NCBI GenBank assembly: GCA_051162045.1
Contig: JBISDI010000003.1
Reading direction: 5' to 3' (one strand)
Source of the DNA: Anaerozeibacter quisquiliarum
Lineage (GTDB): Bacteria > Bacillota > Clostridia > Christensenellales > Aristaeellaceae
DNA length: 64,000 nucleotides
The notes beneath the pieces are model-generated. The model had not been told where the DNA came from. It made no database searches and was given only the letters and a program-made list of their open reading frames with translations. The position numbers and the translations under genes are program-made. Position 1 is the stretch's first letter. Each line of letters begins with the position of its first letter. Positions 24,231-32,815 of the stretch are shown piece by piece.

Positions 24231-25256
24231 TTAGTAGTTGAAGCTCACGATGGGGTTCCAGCCGTCGTTGATGAACTGGTCGGTGGTGCGGTTGGCGGAG
24301 CCGAAGGTGATGAACTCGGAGGGCTGCATGCCGTCCGGCTCGTAGGCCTTGCGGAATTCCGGCATGGTCATCAGCCGGTCAATGGCCGCCTGATCCACCG
24401 GCACATCAATCCGCTCATCAAACCGTTCCACGCCGATGAGCAGTTCCGCGATCTTGGGGGCGATGGACATAATCATCCTCGCGCCGGCCAGGTCCACAAT
24501 GTGGTGCGCGCCCCGGCAGCCGGCGGGCATAAGGAAGGTGTCATAGCCGCGCTCATTGAAGATCCGGTAGGCGCGCTTGATGCAGGCAATGCCGGACTGG
24601 ACGATGTCGCTCTCCCTGACGTGGGGGTAGGAATCCTGGGCTACGTCGCGCAGGTAATCGTCCAGGCGGCCGACCATCATGACCGCGATGCCCAGCCCCG
24701 GCTTTACGCCGTTGGCCGCGGCTTTTTTCTTGCCGCGCTCGCGGGCTTCCGCCACGGCGAGCACCTGCGGCACGGTGAAGCTGACGGTGGCGGCCACGTT
24801 CAGACCCTCGGCCACGCAGGCCTCGTAGACCTCGATGCCGGCCCGGGTGGCGGGCAGCTTGACGCAGATGTTCTCGCCCCAGGCAGCCAGGCGTTTGGCC
24901 TGCCCGATCATGTAGCGGGCGTCGCCGGTCTTGTTGGGGTTGGTCTGGGCGCAGACAATGCCCTTGCCCTTTTCGGGATCGTAGAGCGGCCTGACCATTT
25001 CGGCGTAGTAGGTGGTGACGCATTTTGCCAGCGCCTCGGCCTTTTCGTCGCCCTTCAGACCCTTGGGGATCGTGGCGAGCCGGTCGCGCCAGAATTCGCG
25101 GTCGCTTGTCAGCGTCTGGCTGACGAGGAAGGGGTTTGTGGTCATGCCGACGGCGCCGTTTTCGAAGCCTTCCAGCTGCTGGGCGCGGATCGCCGAATCA
25201 TGCCAGTAGACCGACCGGGTGTTTTGGGTCATCCACCTGAGAAATTTGTTTTCCAT
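24231..25256 (-). CDS. Transaldolase-family protein (second of two)
   Basis: A 341-residue paralogue of the preceding protein. GAVGMTTNPFL is at residues 34-44 and the Schiff-base lysine is Lys133 in NICVKLPATRAG; VGRLDDYLRDVAQD and the end EPDGMQPSEFITFG match the paralogue's EPDGMKPHEFITYG. Adjacent, co-directional and of equal size, the two could form a heteromer or handle two related sugars. The start ATG is two bases from the stop of the isomerase upstream. Confidence 0.82.
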   Translation of the reverse strand: MENKFLRWMTQNTRSVYWHDSAIRAQQLEGFENGAVGMTTNPFLVSQTLTSDREFWRDRLATIPKGLKGDEKAEALAKCVTTYYAEMVRPLYDPEKGKGIVCAQTNPNKTGDARYMIGQAKRLAAWGENICVKLPATRAGIEVYEACVAEGLNVAATVSFTVPQVLAVAEARERGKKKAAANGVKPGLGIAVMMVGRLDDYLRDVAQDSYPHVRESDIVQSGIACIKRAYRIFNERGYDTFLMPAGCRGAHHIVDLAGARMIMSIAPKIAELLIGVERFDERIDVPVDQAAIDRLMTMPEFRKAYEPDGMQPSEFITFGSANRTTDQFINDGWNPIVSFNY

Positions 25257-25258
25257 GC

Positions 25259-26110
25259 CTATTGCCTCCTGTGATCGTGCTTCTCCGTCAAGACGATCGT
25301 CTCAAGCGCCTTGAGGTACTTCAGCCCACGTTCGCCGCAGGCGCGCTGGGAAGGGTAGGGCTGGCATTCGAGATCGATGTATCCTCGATAGCCCACGTCG
25401 CACAGCGCCCGCATAATGGGCTTGAAGTCTATGTTTCCGGCGCCGGGATAGCCCCTGTTGGAATCCGGGAAGTGCACGTAGCCCAGGATGTCCGCGGTTT
25501 CGCGCACGCTTTGGGCGAGGTCTTTGTCCTCGAGAATCATGGAGTGGGTGTCGATGTGCAGCGACACGTTCTTCAGCCTCAGTCCGCGCAGGTATTCGGC
25601 CGTCTCGGTCGCGCTGTTCAAGTAATTGTTGATGTAACGCAGGATCGATTCCACGACGATGCTGCCGCCCGACTGCTCGGCGTAGGCGTCCAGTTCCGCG
25701 AGGGCCCGGGAGAAGCGGTCCACGTACTCCTGATAGCGGCTGAAATCCGGGATGTTGCCGCGCATGATGCCCACGATCACGGGACACTTGAGCGCCGCGC
25801 CCAGATCGAGGTGCTCCTTGAGCCGCTCAATCGCCGCCGAGCGGTTCGCCGCGTCGTCGCTGATAAGGCACAGGCCGTTCAGACTGTACTCCATGCCGGT
25901 GGCGATGCCGCAGTATTCCACGTTCGCACGGGCCGCGGCGGCGGCCAGTTCCCCGGCGTCGTACCGTGCGGGGTTTCGGATGAACAGCTCCACGCCGTCG
26001 TAGCCGATTTCCCCGGCCACGCGGGTCACATCCGAAATGTCGCCCCGGAGGATCACCGGCTGGCGTTCCGGTTGCGGCTCCAGCGCGCAGGATATGCCGT
26101 ATTTGAACAC
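25259..26110 (-). CDS. Sugar isomerase/epimerase, AP-endonuclease-2 TIM barrel
   Basis: A 283-residue TIM-barrel protein of the xylose isomerase-like superfamily. Metal-ligand segments are visible: IVVESILRYINNYLNSA (Glu), LHIDTHSMILED (Asp, His), YVHFPDSNRGYPG and YIDLECQPYPS (Glu). Relatives include hydroxypyruvate isomerase, D-psicose/tagatose 3-epimerase and IolE/IolI. I chose the GTG at 26110, giving MFKYGISCAL, because GGGAGGGG lies 5 bases upstream; the ATG at 26128 overlaps the upstream stop. With garR nearby, hydroxypyruvate to tartronate semialdehyde is one possible reaction. Confidence 0.78.
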   Translation of the reverse strand: MFKYGISCALEPQPERQPVILRGDISDVTRVAGEIGYDGVELFIRNPARYDAGELAAAAARANVEYCGIATGMEYSLNGLCLISDDAANRSAAIERLKEHLDLGAALKCPVIVGIMRGNIPDFSRYQEYVDRFSRALAELDAYAEQSGGSIVVESILRYINNYLNSATETAEYLRGLRLKNVSLHIDTHSMILEDKDLAQSVRETADILGYVHFPDSNRGYPGAGNIDFKPIMRALCDVGYRGYIDLECQPYPSQRACGERGLKYLKALETIVLTEKHDHRRQ

Positions 26111-26124
26111 GCCGTCCCCTCCCG

Positions 26125-26862
26125 TCATCCCATGTACATGCCGCCGTTGACGTCCAGCAATTCGCCGGTGACGAAGGCGGCGTCGTCCGATGCCAGGTAC
26201 GCGACCGCTGCGGCCACGTCCTCTGGCTTGCCCAGCCGCCTGAGCGGGATGCGGGCGTACAGCTTTTCCATGGCTTCGGGCGAGAATTCCCTGGTGATGG
26301 GCGTCTCGGTGGTGCCGGGGCAGACCGCGTTGACGTTGATACCCAGCGGCGCCAGCTGCCGGGCGAAGCCCATCGTCAGTGCAAGAATGCCGCCCTTTGA
26401 GGCGGAGTAGCCCAGGCCCGTCTCAAACCCGCCCATGCGGCCCGCCAGCGAACTGATGTTGATTACCCGGGGACAGGCTGACTCCTTCAAATAGGGGATG
26501 GCTTTTTGCACCATGAAAAATACGCTTTTGAGGTTGACCGCCATGATGAGGTCCCACTGGGCCTCCGTGACCTCCGCAATGGGCGTGTTGTTCAGAATGC
26601 CCGCGTTGTTGACCACGATGTCGAGCCCGCCAAACGCGGCGGCGACCTTTTGTACGGTTTCGTCGATGCCCGACACGTTGGACACGTCGCAGGCGAAGCC
26701 CGCGCTGCCCGGCAGCGATTCGGCGGCGTCCCGGAGCTTTTCCTCGTTGACGTCCAGAAGGGCGATACGCGCGCCTTCCTCGGTCAGCCGCCTGGCGATG
26801 GCGTAGCCGATGCCCTGCGCCGCGCCCGAAACGATGGCCTTTCTGCCTTCCAACCGGTGCAT
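26125..26862 (-). CDS. SDR-family NAD(P)-dependent oxidoreductase
   Basis: A 245-residue classical short-chain dehydrogenase. The cofactor loop SGAAQGIGYAIA is at residues 12-23, NNAGIL at 86-91, and the catalytic residues Ser138, Tyr152 and Lys156 are in place (INISS and YSASKGG). The C-terminus DVNGGMYMG is usual. It is the first gene of the minus-strand transcription unit that runs to livF, and has its own promoter and an operator upstream. It probably oxidises a polyol or sugar to the keto form; FabG-like fatty acid synthesis is unlikely in this context. Confidence 0.85.
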   Translation of the reverse strand: MHRLEGRKAIVSGAAQGIGYAIARRLTEEGARIALLDVNEEKLRDAAESLPGSAGFACDVSNVSGIDETVQKVAAAFGGLDIVVNNAGILNNTPIAEVTEAQWDLIMAVNLKSVFFMVQKAIPYLKESACPRVINISSLAGRMGGFETGLGYSASKGGILALTMGFARQLAPLGINVNAVCPGTTETPITREFSPEAMEKLYARIPLRRLGKPEDVAAAVAYLASDDAAFVTGELLDVNGGMYMG

Positions 26863-26906
26863 GCTGCATTCCCTTTCATGTCGTCCAGCGCTCCCGTCAA
26901 AGGAAG

Positions 26907-26919
26907 GATGTATTACATC
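26907..26919. promoter_or_regulatory. GntR/FadR-type operator before the SDR gene
   Basis: GATGTATTACATC is a perfect 6-1-6 palindrome. It contains ATGTATTACAT, one of four WTGTNNTACAW sites in this regulon. It lies 18 bp downstream of the -10 box on the minus strand, in the early transcript, so binding would block initiation or elongation. Confidence 0.7.
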
Positions 26920-26936
26920 TAACCTCTAACAACTGC

Positions 26937-26965
26937 ATATTATCACAATCCAAAACCGTTGTCAA
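26937..26965 (-). promoter_or_regulatory. Sigma-A promoter for the SDR-to-livF transcription unit
   Basis: On the minus strand TTGACA (26965-26960) and TAATAT (26942-26937) are 17 bp apart. The -35 is perfect. The gene start is 75 bp downstream with the operator in between. Confidence 0.7.
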
Positions 26966-27129
26966 TGCATTTTTGGAGGTATCATCGATTCTTGCGCATT
27001 ATTTTGAGGATATCCCCCATGACTTCGACAAGGAATGTGATAAAACGGCGCATTTCCGCGAGGTACCGTCCAAAAACCGGTTATTGTTAGAAAATTGTAT
27101 CGCCTCATTTTTGCCCATCGTTTTACTCT

Positions 27130-27168
27130 GTTTTAATAAAAACGCCGGGCGGATCTTCCGCCCGGCGT
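27130..27168 (-). terminator. Rho-independent terminator of the first GntR gene
   Basis: A 12-bp perfect stem (ACGCCGGGCGGA with its complement, 3-base loop) is followed on the minus strand by TTTTATTAAAAC. It begins 28 bp after the GntR stop. Confidence 0.85.
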
Positions 27169-27195
27169 CTCGGCGCCGAGAAAGGCACCTTGCCG

Positions 27196-27906
27196 CTATT
27201 CCTTTTGGCCCGCCCGCGTCAAATAGGTTTTGTAGAATTTGTACGCGCTTTCCAGGTGCTGCTTCATCAACTCCCTGGCCAGAAACGCGTCCCGCTGCTC
27301 CATGGCCTCGCAGATCTTCTTGTGAAAGGAGAGGCCGTCGTTCTCGCCGACCACTTTCGTCAGCGTGGTGATGCTCTCCAGCAATACGTCCTTCAGGATG
27401 GTCTGGGCCTGGATGAGGATCGGGTTGCCGGTCATGTGGGTGATGAGCTGGTGGAACTCGAAATCCGCGGCCAGGTACTTGTCCACTTCACCGTAGTAGG
27501 AAATCATCTTTTCCAGGTTCGCGCGCAGCGCCCGAAGGTCCTTCGAAGTCGCGCGCTGGGCGGCGAGGCTGGCGCTCTCGACCTCGGTAATCAGCCGGAA
27601 TTCCCAGACATGGCGAATGGAGTCGTCGCTCAAATAAATGGCGGGCAGTAGGCCGTTGGCATAGGTGCCCACGTCAATCTCCTTGACGAAGTTGCCCTCG
27701 CCCCAACGCGTTTCCACAAGGCCCACCGTGGCCAGGCGCGAAAGCGCCTGCCGGACGGTGGCCCGGCTGACGTTGAAAAGACCGGCCAGCTCGTTTTCCG
27801 GCGGAATGCGGTCGCCGGACTTCCATTCTCCGTCCAGAATCATCTTTCTGATCTGTTCAAAGACCTGTTCGCTGGCGCTGACGCGCTTGATAGCCTGAAA
27901 TGCCAC
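27196..27906 (-). CDS. GntR-family transcriptional regulator, FadR type (first)
   Basis: A 236-residue repressor-type regulator. The N-terminal winged helix is at residues about 8-72 (GDRIPPENELAGLFNVSRAT, then VRQALSRLATVGLVETRWGEG). The FCD effector domain follows, with a metal or ligand-binding histidine set (DFEFHQLITHMTGN, ..., SFHKKICEAM, ..., MKQHLESAY). I chose the GTG at 27906 with AGAGGGG 5 bases upstream; the open frame continues to 27984 but without a site. It has its own promoter and terminator. It and the regulator at 30898 are the candidates for binding the four operators here. Effector: probably the imported sugar acid or an intermediate. Confidence 0.88.
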   Translation of the reverse strand: MAFQAIKRVSASEQVFEQIRKMILDGEWKSGDRIPPENELAGLFNVSRATVRQALSRLATVGLVETRWGEGNFVKEIDVGTYANGLLPAIYLSDDSIRHVWEFRLITEVESASLAAQRATSKDLRALRANLEKMISYYGEVDKYLAADFEFHQLITHMTGNPILIQAQTILKDVLLESITTLTKVVGENDGLSFHKKICEAMEQRDAFLARELMKQHLESAYKFYKTYLTRAGQKE

Positions 27907-28055
27907 GTGAACCCCTCTTTTCGAAAATCGCTTCAACCGAGAAAGGACTCCCCAAAACGACACGGGATTCAAGCGCTTGTTCAATGCGGCGCAAAAGAAG
28001 CCCGTCGCAGCGGCCCGGATCTGCCGGTTTCCGTTCGGCGGTTGTCTACTTATGA

Positions 28056-28084
28056 ATTATCATACATATGTCGTCAGATGTCAA
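28056..28084 (-). promoter_or_regulatory. Sigma-A promoter of the first GntR gene
   Basis: On the minus strand TTGACA (28084-28079) and GATAAT (28061-28056) are 17 bp apart. ATGTATGATAA, overlapping the -10, is a weak (8 of 11) match to the regulon operator, so autoregulation is possible but unproven. Confidence 0.7.
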
Positions 28085-28118
28085 TGCGGTATTATTGATT
28101 AGAACCGGGTAACGGCGC

Positions 28119-28160
28119 AAAAAGAGCCGCGCTCCGCCCTTCATGGGCATGGCGCGGCTC
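28119..28160 (-). terminator. Rho-independent terminator of the transketolase unit
   Basis: GAGCCGCGC pairs with GCGCGGCTC, and on the minus strand the stem is followed by TTTTTGCGCC. It begins 17 bp after the transketolase C-subunit stop. Confidence 0.85.
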
Positions 28161-28176
28161 GCGGCCCGTGGTTTTA

Positions 28177-29100
28177 TCAGCCGACGAAACTCAGGATCGC
28201 CCGCTCGACGTGCTCGACCGTCAGGCCGTAGTAGTTCAGCACGTCCTTGTAGCAGTGGCCGGAGCTGCCGAAGCAGTCGTTGATGCCGACGAACTCGACG
28301 GGGACCCTTTCGCGCCGCAGCGCCCCGGCCACCGCGCCGCCCAGTCCGCCCACCACGCTGTGCTCCTCACAGGTGACGACGCCCTTCATGCCGCGGGACA
28401 GCTCGATGATCCGCTCGTCGTTCAGCGGCTTGATGGTGTGCACGTTGACCACGCGCACGCAGACCCTGTCCTTCAGGTTTTCGGCGGCCTGGAGGGCCAT
28501 GTGGTTCATGCCGCCGGTGGCGAACACGGTGACCTCGCCGCCCTCGCGCAGCACCTTGGGCTGGCCGATGACAAAGGGCTCGCCCTCCGGCGTGATGTTT
28601 TCGTTGTCGTTTCTGCTCACGCGGATGTAGACGGGGCCGTCGTAATCGCGCATGGACTTTACGGCTTCCACGGTCTCGTTGGCGTCGGCGGGGCTGAGCA
28701 CCACCATGTTCGGGATGGCGCGCATGATGGCGATGTCCTCGACGGTCTGGTGGGTGGCGCCGTCCGCGAAATCCGAAAGGCCGCAGGAGGAACCGCAGAG
28801 CTTGACGTTGAGCTTTCCGATGGCGACGGCCTGGCGGATCTGGTCAAAGGCGCGGCCCGCCAGGAACACCGCGAAGGTGCTGGCGAAGGGGATCAGGCCG
28901 GTCTGCGCGAGTCCCGCCGCGGTGGAAACCATGTCCGCCTCGGCGATGCCCATTTCAAAATGGCGCTCCGGGAATTCCAGTTCAAAGAGTTTGCCCATCG
29001 TGGAACCGCAAAGGTCGGCGTCCAGCGCGACGATGCGCGGGTCCGTCTTGCCCAATTCAACCAGGGTCTTGCCATAGGCCGTTCTTTGGTTGGTGTACAT
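28177..29100 (-). CDS. Transketolase, C-terminal subunit
   Basis: A 307-residue protein with the pyrimidine-binding and C-terminal domains of transketolase. GIAEADMVSTAAGLAQTGLI near residue 52 holds the glutamate that activates thiamine diphosphate, and ASTFAVFLAGRAFDQIRQAV follows. The C-terminal domain (FATGGMNHMALQAAENL) is complete. It is one half of a split enzyme; the N-terminal half is encoded just upstream. Split transketolases are common in sugar-acid and branched- or sulfo-sugar pathways as well as in pentose metabolism. Confidence 0.9.
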   Translation of the reverse strand: MYTNQRTAYGKTLVELGKTDPRIVALDADLCGSTMGKLFELEFPERHFEMGIAEADMVSTAAGLAQTGLIPFASTFAVFLAGRAFDQIRQAVAIGKLNVKLCGSSCGLSDFADGATHQTVEDIAIMRAIPNMVVLSPADANETVEAVKSMRDYDGPVYIRVSRNDNENITPEGEPFVIGQPKVLREGGEVTVFATGGMNHMALQAAENLKDRVCVRVVNVHTIKPLNDERIIELSRGMKGVVTCEEHSVVGGLGGAVAGALRRERVPVEFVGINDCFGSSGHCYKDVLNYYGLTVEHVERAILSFVG

Positions 29101-29116
29101 CGCTCTTCCTCCAATC

Positions 29117-29947
<831 letters not shown>

Positions 29948-29961
29948 GTCCCTACGCCTCC

Positions 29962-30762
29962 CTAAATGCTCTGTCTGAGGAATCTTAGCGCCGCCGGCGC
30001 TTCGGCATCGAAATCACGGGTGTAGGCCTCCAGGCTGACGCGCGCGTCGTAGCCCGCCTGCCTGAGCGCGTCAAAGTAGGGGAGGTAAGCCGGGTCCTCG
30101 CCCGTTTCGCGGGGGAACGAACGCCCCTCTACCCGGGCAAAGTGGGAATGGCGGAGGAATTGCCCGCCGTCCCGGATGAGGTTTTCCACCGGCTCGCCCT
30201 CGGTCATGAAGTGGTAGTAGTCCACCAGCACCCTTACGGCGTCGCTGCCCACCGCGCGGGCCAGCGCGCAGCCCTCCGCAAAGGTGTTGATGAGGTTGCA
30301 TTCCGCCTTGCGAAGCGGCTCGATGGCGATCACGATGCCGTTGTCCCGCGCGGCGGGCGCGATCCCGGTCAGCAGCTTTGCCACCTGCTCGAAGCCCTTT
30401 TCCAGCGGGTAGCCCTCCGGCACGTTCTTCGCGCCGCCGCTGCCGAACACGACCGCCTTCGCGCCCAGACGCGCCGCTCGGCTCAGCGCACCGGCGGCGT
30501 ACTGAAGCGCGCCGGGGATGTCCGCGGCCTCGCCGGTCAGCCGCATGGTCTTGGGGAAGAAGTTGTTGCAGGTTTCGCAGGGCACGCCGGAGGCGCGGAC
30601 CCGCCCGGCCATCGCCTCAAATTCCGCCTCGGAGAGCGCCATCATCTCCGCCAGCGGAAGCTCCACGTAGTCAAACCCGAGCCGCGCGGCCTTCTCGATG
30701 TACTCGATGCCGGTCCCGTCCGGCCCGGTCGCGTTCATATTCAAGCAGATGCCAAACTTCAT
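29962..30762 (-). CDS. Sugar isomerase/epimerase, AP-endonuclease-2 TIM barrel (second)
   Basis: A 266-residue TIM-barrel protein like the one at 25259 but only distantly similar. It starts MKFGICLNMNATGP and has VIAIEPLRKAECNLINT (Glu), VLVDYYHFMTEG (Asp, His), RHSHFARVEGRSFP (His) and ARVSLEAYTRDFD (Glu), the full metal set of D-tagatose 3-epimerase/hydroxypyruvate isomerase-like enzymes. It is first in a unit with the split transketolase. AGAGGT lies before the start, and an operator and the second GntR gene lie upstream. Confidence 0.8.
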   Translation of the reverse strand: MKFGICLNMNATGPDGTGIEYIEKAARLGFDYVELPLAEMMALSEAEFEAMAGRVRASGVPCETCNNFFPKTMRLTGEAADIPGALQYAAGALSRAARLGAKAVVFGSGGAKNVPEGYPLEKGFEQVAKLLTGIAPAARDNGIVIAIEPLRKAECNLINTFAEGCALARAVGSDAVRVLVDYYHFMTEGEPVENLIRDGGQFLRHSHFARVEGRSFPRETGEDPAYLPYFDALRQAGYDARVSLEAYTRDFDAEAPAALRFLRQSI

Positions 30763-30783
30763 TGGTCATACCTCTCATGTATG

Positions 30784-30794
30784 TTGTCCTACAT
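30784..30794. promoter_or_regulatory. GntR/FadR-type operator before the isomerase-transketolase unit
   Basis: TTGTCCTACAT matches the regulon consensus WTGTNNTACAW. It is 22 bp upstream of the isomerase start and downstream of the second GntR gene. I could not identify a convincing promoter beside it. Confidence 0.6.
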
Positions 30795-30897
30795 GTTGTG
30801 GCCTGAAGCGCCTTTCCCTCCGCCCATGCCCGCCACCCGGCGGCCGAAGCCGCGGGGCGGACATTGCGCCGCGCGGCGGTATGCCGAAGGGCGCGGC

Positions 30898-31584
30898 TTA
30901 CGGCCCCTCGAACAGCTTCAGCGATTCGGCCAGGTGGTCGTTCATCAGCTTTCGGGCCATCTGCGCATCGCGGGCCTCGATGGCTTCGATGATCCGGCGG
31001 TGGTATTCGATGCCGTTGTCGCGGCCGATCTTGAGGGTGATCTTGCGCATGGTCTCCTTCAGGATGTCACGAAGCAGGTAGTGCAGCTGGGTGACCAGCT
31101 GGTTGCCGACGATGGTGGTCAGCATGCGGTGGAATTGGAAGTCGTTGCTGATGTAGTCCTCCAGGTCGTCCCGCTGATCCTTGAGCCGCTCGTAGGACGC
31201 CCAGAGTTGCCGAATGTCCTCCGCGGTGGCGCGCTTGGTGGCCAGCGCGACGGTCTCCACCTCGGTCATCATGCGAAACTCCCACACGTCGCGCACCGCG
31301 TTCTCGTTCAGGTAGATGCTGGGGACCAGCTCGTTGAGCTTGATGCCCACGCCCATCTCCTGCACGAAGGAGCCCTCCCCCTGCCGGGTGCGTATCAGGC
31401 CGAAGGTGTTCATCTTTAGCAGCGCCTGCCGGATCGTGACGCGGCTTACGCCGAATGACTCCGCGAGCTCGTTTTCCGACGGCAGGCGGTCCCCCGGTTT
31501 CCAGACGTTGCGGAGGATCATCTCGCGCATTTGGTCGTAGACCTGCGTGCTGACGTCATTTTTGCGGATCTTGCGGATGGCCAT
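30898..31584 (-). CDS. GntR-family transcriptional regulator, FadR type (second)
   Basis: A 228-residue FadR-type regulator. The winged helix (GDRLPSENELAESFGVSRVT, then IRQALLKMNTFGLIRTRQGE) is at residues about 30-70, and the FCD domain follows with DFQFHRMLTTIVGNQ and LMNDHLAESLKLFEG. It is clearly paralogous to the regulator at 27196 along its full length, including VREFRMMTEVE-like and VPSIYL-like segments in the linker. It lies between the alcohol dehydrogenase gene and the isomerase-transketolase unit and is probably co-transcribed with the former. Two paralogues in one regulon suggest response to two intermediates. Confidence 0.88.
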   Translation of the reverse strand: MAIRKIRKNDVSTQVYDQMREMILRNVWKPGDRLPSENELAESFGVSRVTIRQALLKMNTFGLIRTRQGEGSFVQEMGVGIKLNELVPSIYLNENAVRDVWEFRMMTEVETVALATKRATAEDIRQLWASYERLKDQRDDLEDYISNDFQFHRMLTTIVGNQLVTQLHYLLRDILKETMRKITLKIGRDNGIEYHRRIIEAIEARDAQMARKLMNDHLAESLKLFEGP

Positions 31585-31620
31585 ATTTTCCCCTCATTCG
31601 CCGGCGTCGCCGCCGGATGG

Positions 31621-32658
31621 TTATTTGGACGGATCGATCACGATCTTGAGCAGGTCGTCGGGGTTTTCGAGAAGATCCCGGAAGGCCTGAGGCGCCTCCG
31701 GAAGCGTCACCACCCGGGACAGAAGCTCGCCGGTGGCAAGCCTGCCGGAGCCGAGGAGGGCCACCACCTCGCCAAATTCCTCGTGCGTGTAGTTGAACGA
31801 GCCGACCACGCTGCGGGCGGAGCACACGATGTCCTGCATGTTGATCTGCATCTCCCGCTGGCTCATGCCGACCCACACCGCCGTGCCCGCCACCTTGAGC
31901 GCCTTGACGGACAGGTTCGCCGTGGGCTCGACGCCCACCGCTTCGATGGAGAGATCCATCATCAATCCGTCCGTGCAGTCCGCAATCCTGGCGAGGGCAT
32001 CCTCTTTGGCTGAGTTTATCACAAAATCAGCACCCAGGTCTAGCGCTTTTTTCAGCCGCCTGTCGCTGAGGTCGGCGACGGTAACGCTTTTCGGGTTGTG
32101 GAGCTTCACCATCTGCAGGATGCAAAGGCCGATCATGCCCGCGCCGACGATCAGCACGTCCTTGCCCGCGATCCCGCCGCACTTGGCGACGCTGCCGTAG
32201 GCCACCGCGTAGGGCTCCGCCATGGCGCCCGTCTCGTAGGAGCAGCCCTCCGGCAGCCTGTAGAGGAGCTTCTGCGGCACCGCCACATACTCCGCCATGG
32301 CGCCGTCCACCGTCAGAACGCCGAAGAACTTCTTGTTCAGGCACATGTTGGTCATGCCGCCCCGGCAGTTAACGCATTCGCCGCAGAAGTTGATGGGCTG
32401 AACCACAACGCCGTCGCCCGCCTTCCAGGCGTCCACGCCCGCCCCAACCGCCGCGATCTCGCCCGCGAACTCATGGCCCATCGTCATCGGGGGGATGCGC
32501 CTGCCTGTCTTGCCCAGCCAGCCGTGCACGTCGCTGCCGCAGATGCCGCAGGCGCGCACTTTGATGAGCACTTCGCCCGCGCCCGGCGCGGGCGCGCCCA
32601 CGTCCTGGACCTCCAGGACCTTCGGCCCGAGGAACCTCAAACTCTTCACCGATGCCAC
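31621..32658 (-). CDS. Zinc-dependent medium-chain dehydrogenase (polyol/sorbitol type)
   Basis: A 345-residue MDR enzyme. Catalytic zinc ligands are Cys40 (CGICGSDVHGW), His62 and Glu63 (GHEF). Structural zinc cysteines are 92, 95, 98 and 106. The Rossmann loop is VGAGMIGLCILQ near residue 172, followed by VADLSDRRLKKALDLGAD; an acidic residue at the end of the second strand favours NAD. This matches the sorbitol, galactitol-phosphate and threonine dehydrogenase group. It has its own promoter and operator. In this regulon it should oxidise a polyol or a sugar hydroxyl. Confidence 0.87.
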   Translation of the reverse strand: MASVKSLRFLGPKVLEVQDVGAPAPGAGEVLIKVRACGICGSDVHGWLGKTGRRIPPMTMGHEFAGEIAAVGAGVDAWKAGDGVVVQPINFCGECVNCRGGMTNMCLNKKFFGVLTVDGAMAEYVAVPQKLLYRLPEGCSYETGAMAEPYAVAYGSVAKCGGIAGKDVLIVGAGMIGLCILQMVKLHNPKSVTVADLSDRRLKKALDLGADFVINSAKEDALARIADCTDGLMMDLSIEAVGVEPTANLSVKALKVAGTAVWVGMSQREMQINMQDIVCSARSVVGSFNYTHEEFGEVVALLGSGRLATGELLSRVVTLPEAPQAFRDLLENPDDLLKIVIDPSK

Positions 32659-32696
32659 CTCTCTTCGTGTTTGGAACCAGCGTGGTTAGATGTATG

Positions 32697-32707
32697 ATGT
32701 ATTACAA
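32697..32707. promoter_or_regulatory. GntR/FadR-type operator before the zinc dehydrogenase gene
   Basis: ATGTATTACAA matches WTGTNNTACAW and lies 17 bp downstream of the -10 box on the minus strand, the same geometry as at 26907. Confidence 0.7.
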
Positions 32708-32723
32708 CTTAACCGGCAAGGTT

Positions 32724-32752
32724 ATTCTATCATAGAGTTGACGGTTTGTCAC
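32724..32752 (-). promoter_or_regulatory. Sigma-A promoter of the zinc dehydrogenase gene
   Basis: On the minus strand GTGACA (32752-32747) and TAGAAT (32729-32724) are 17 bp apart. Confidence 0.6.
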
Positions 32753-32815
32753 CTACAATTTGCACGGAAATTTGCAAAATCGACAGAATTTCTGTTTCCC
32801 CCTGTGACTAAGGCC

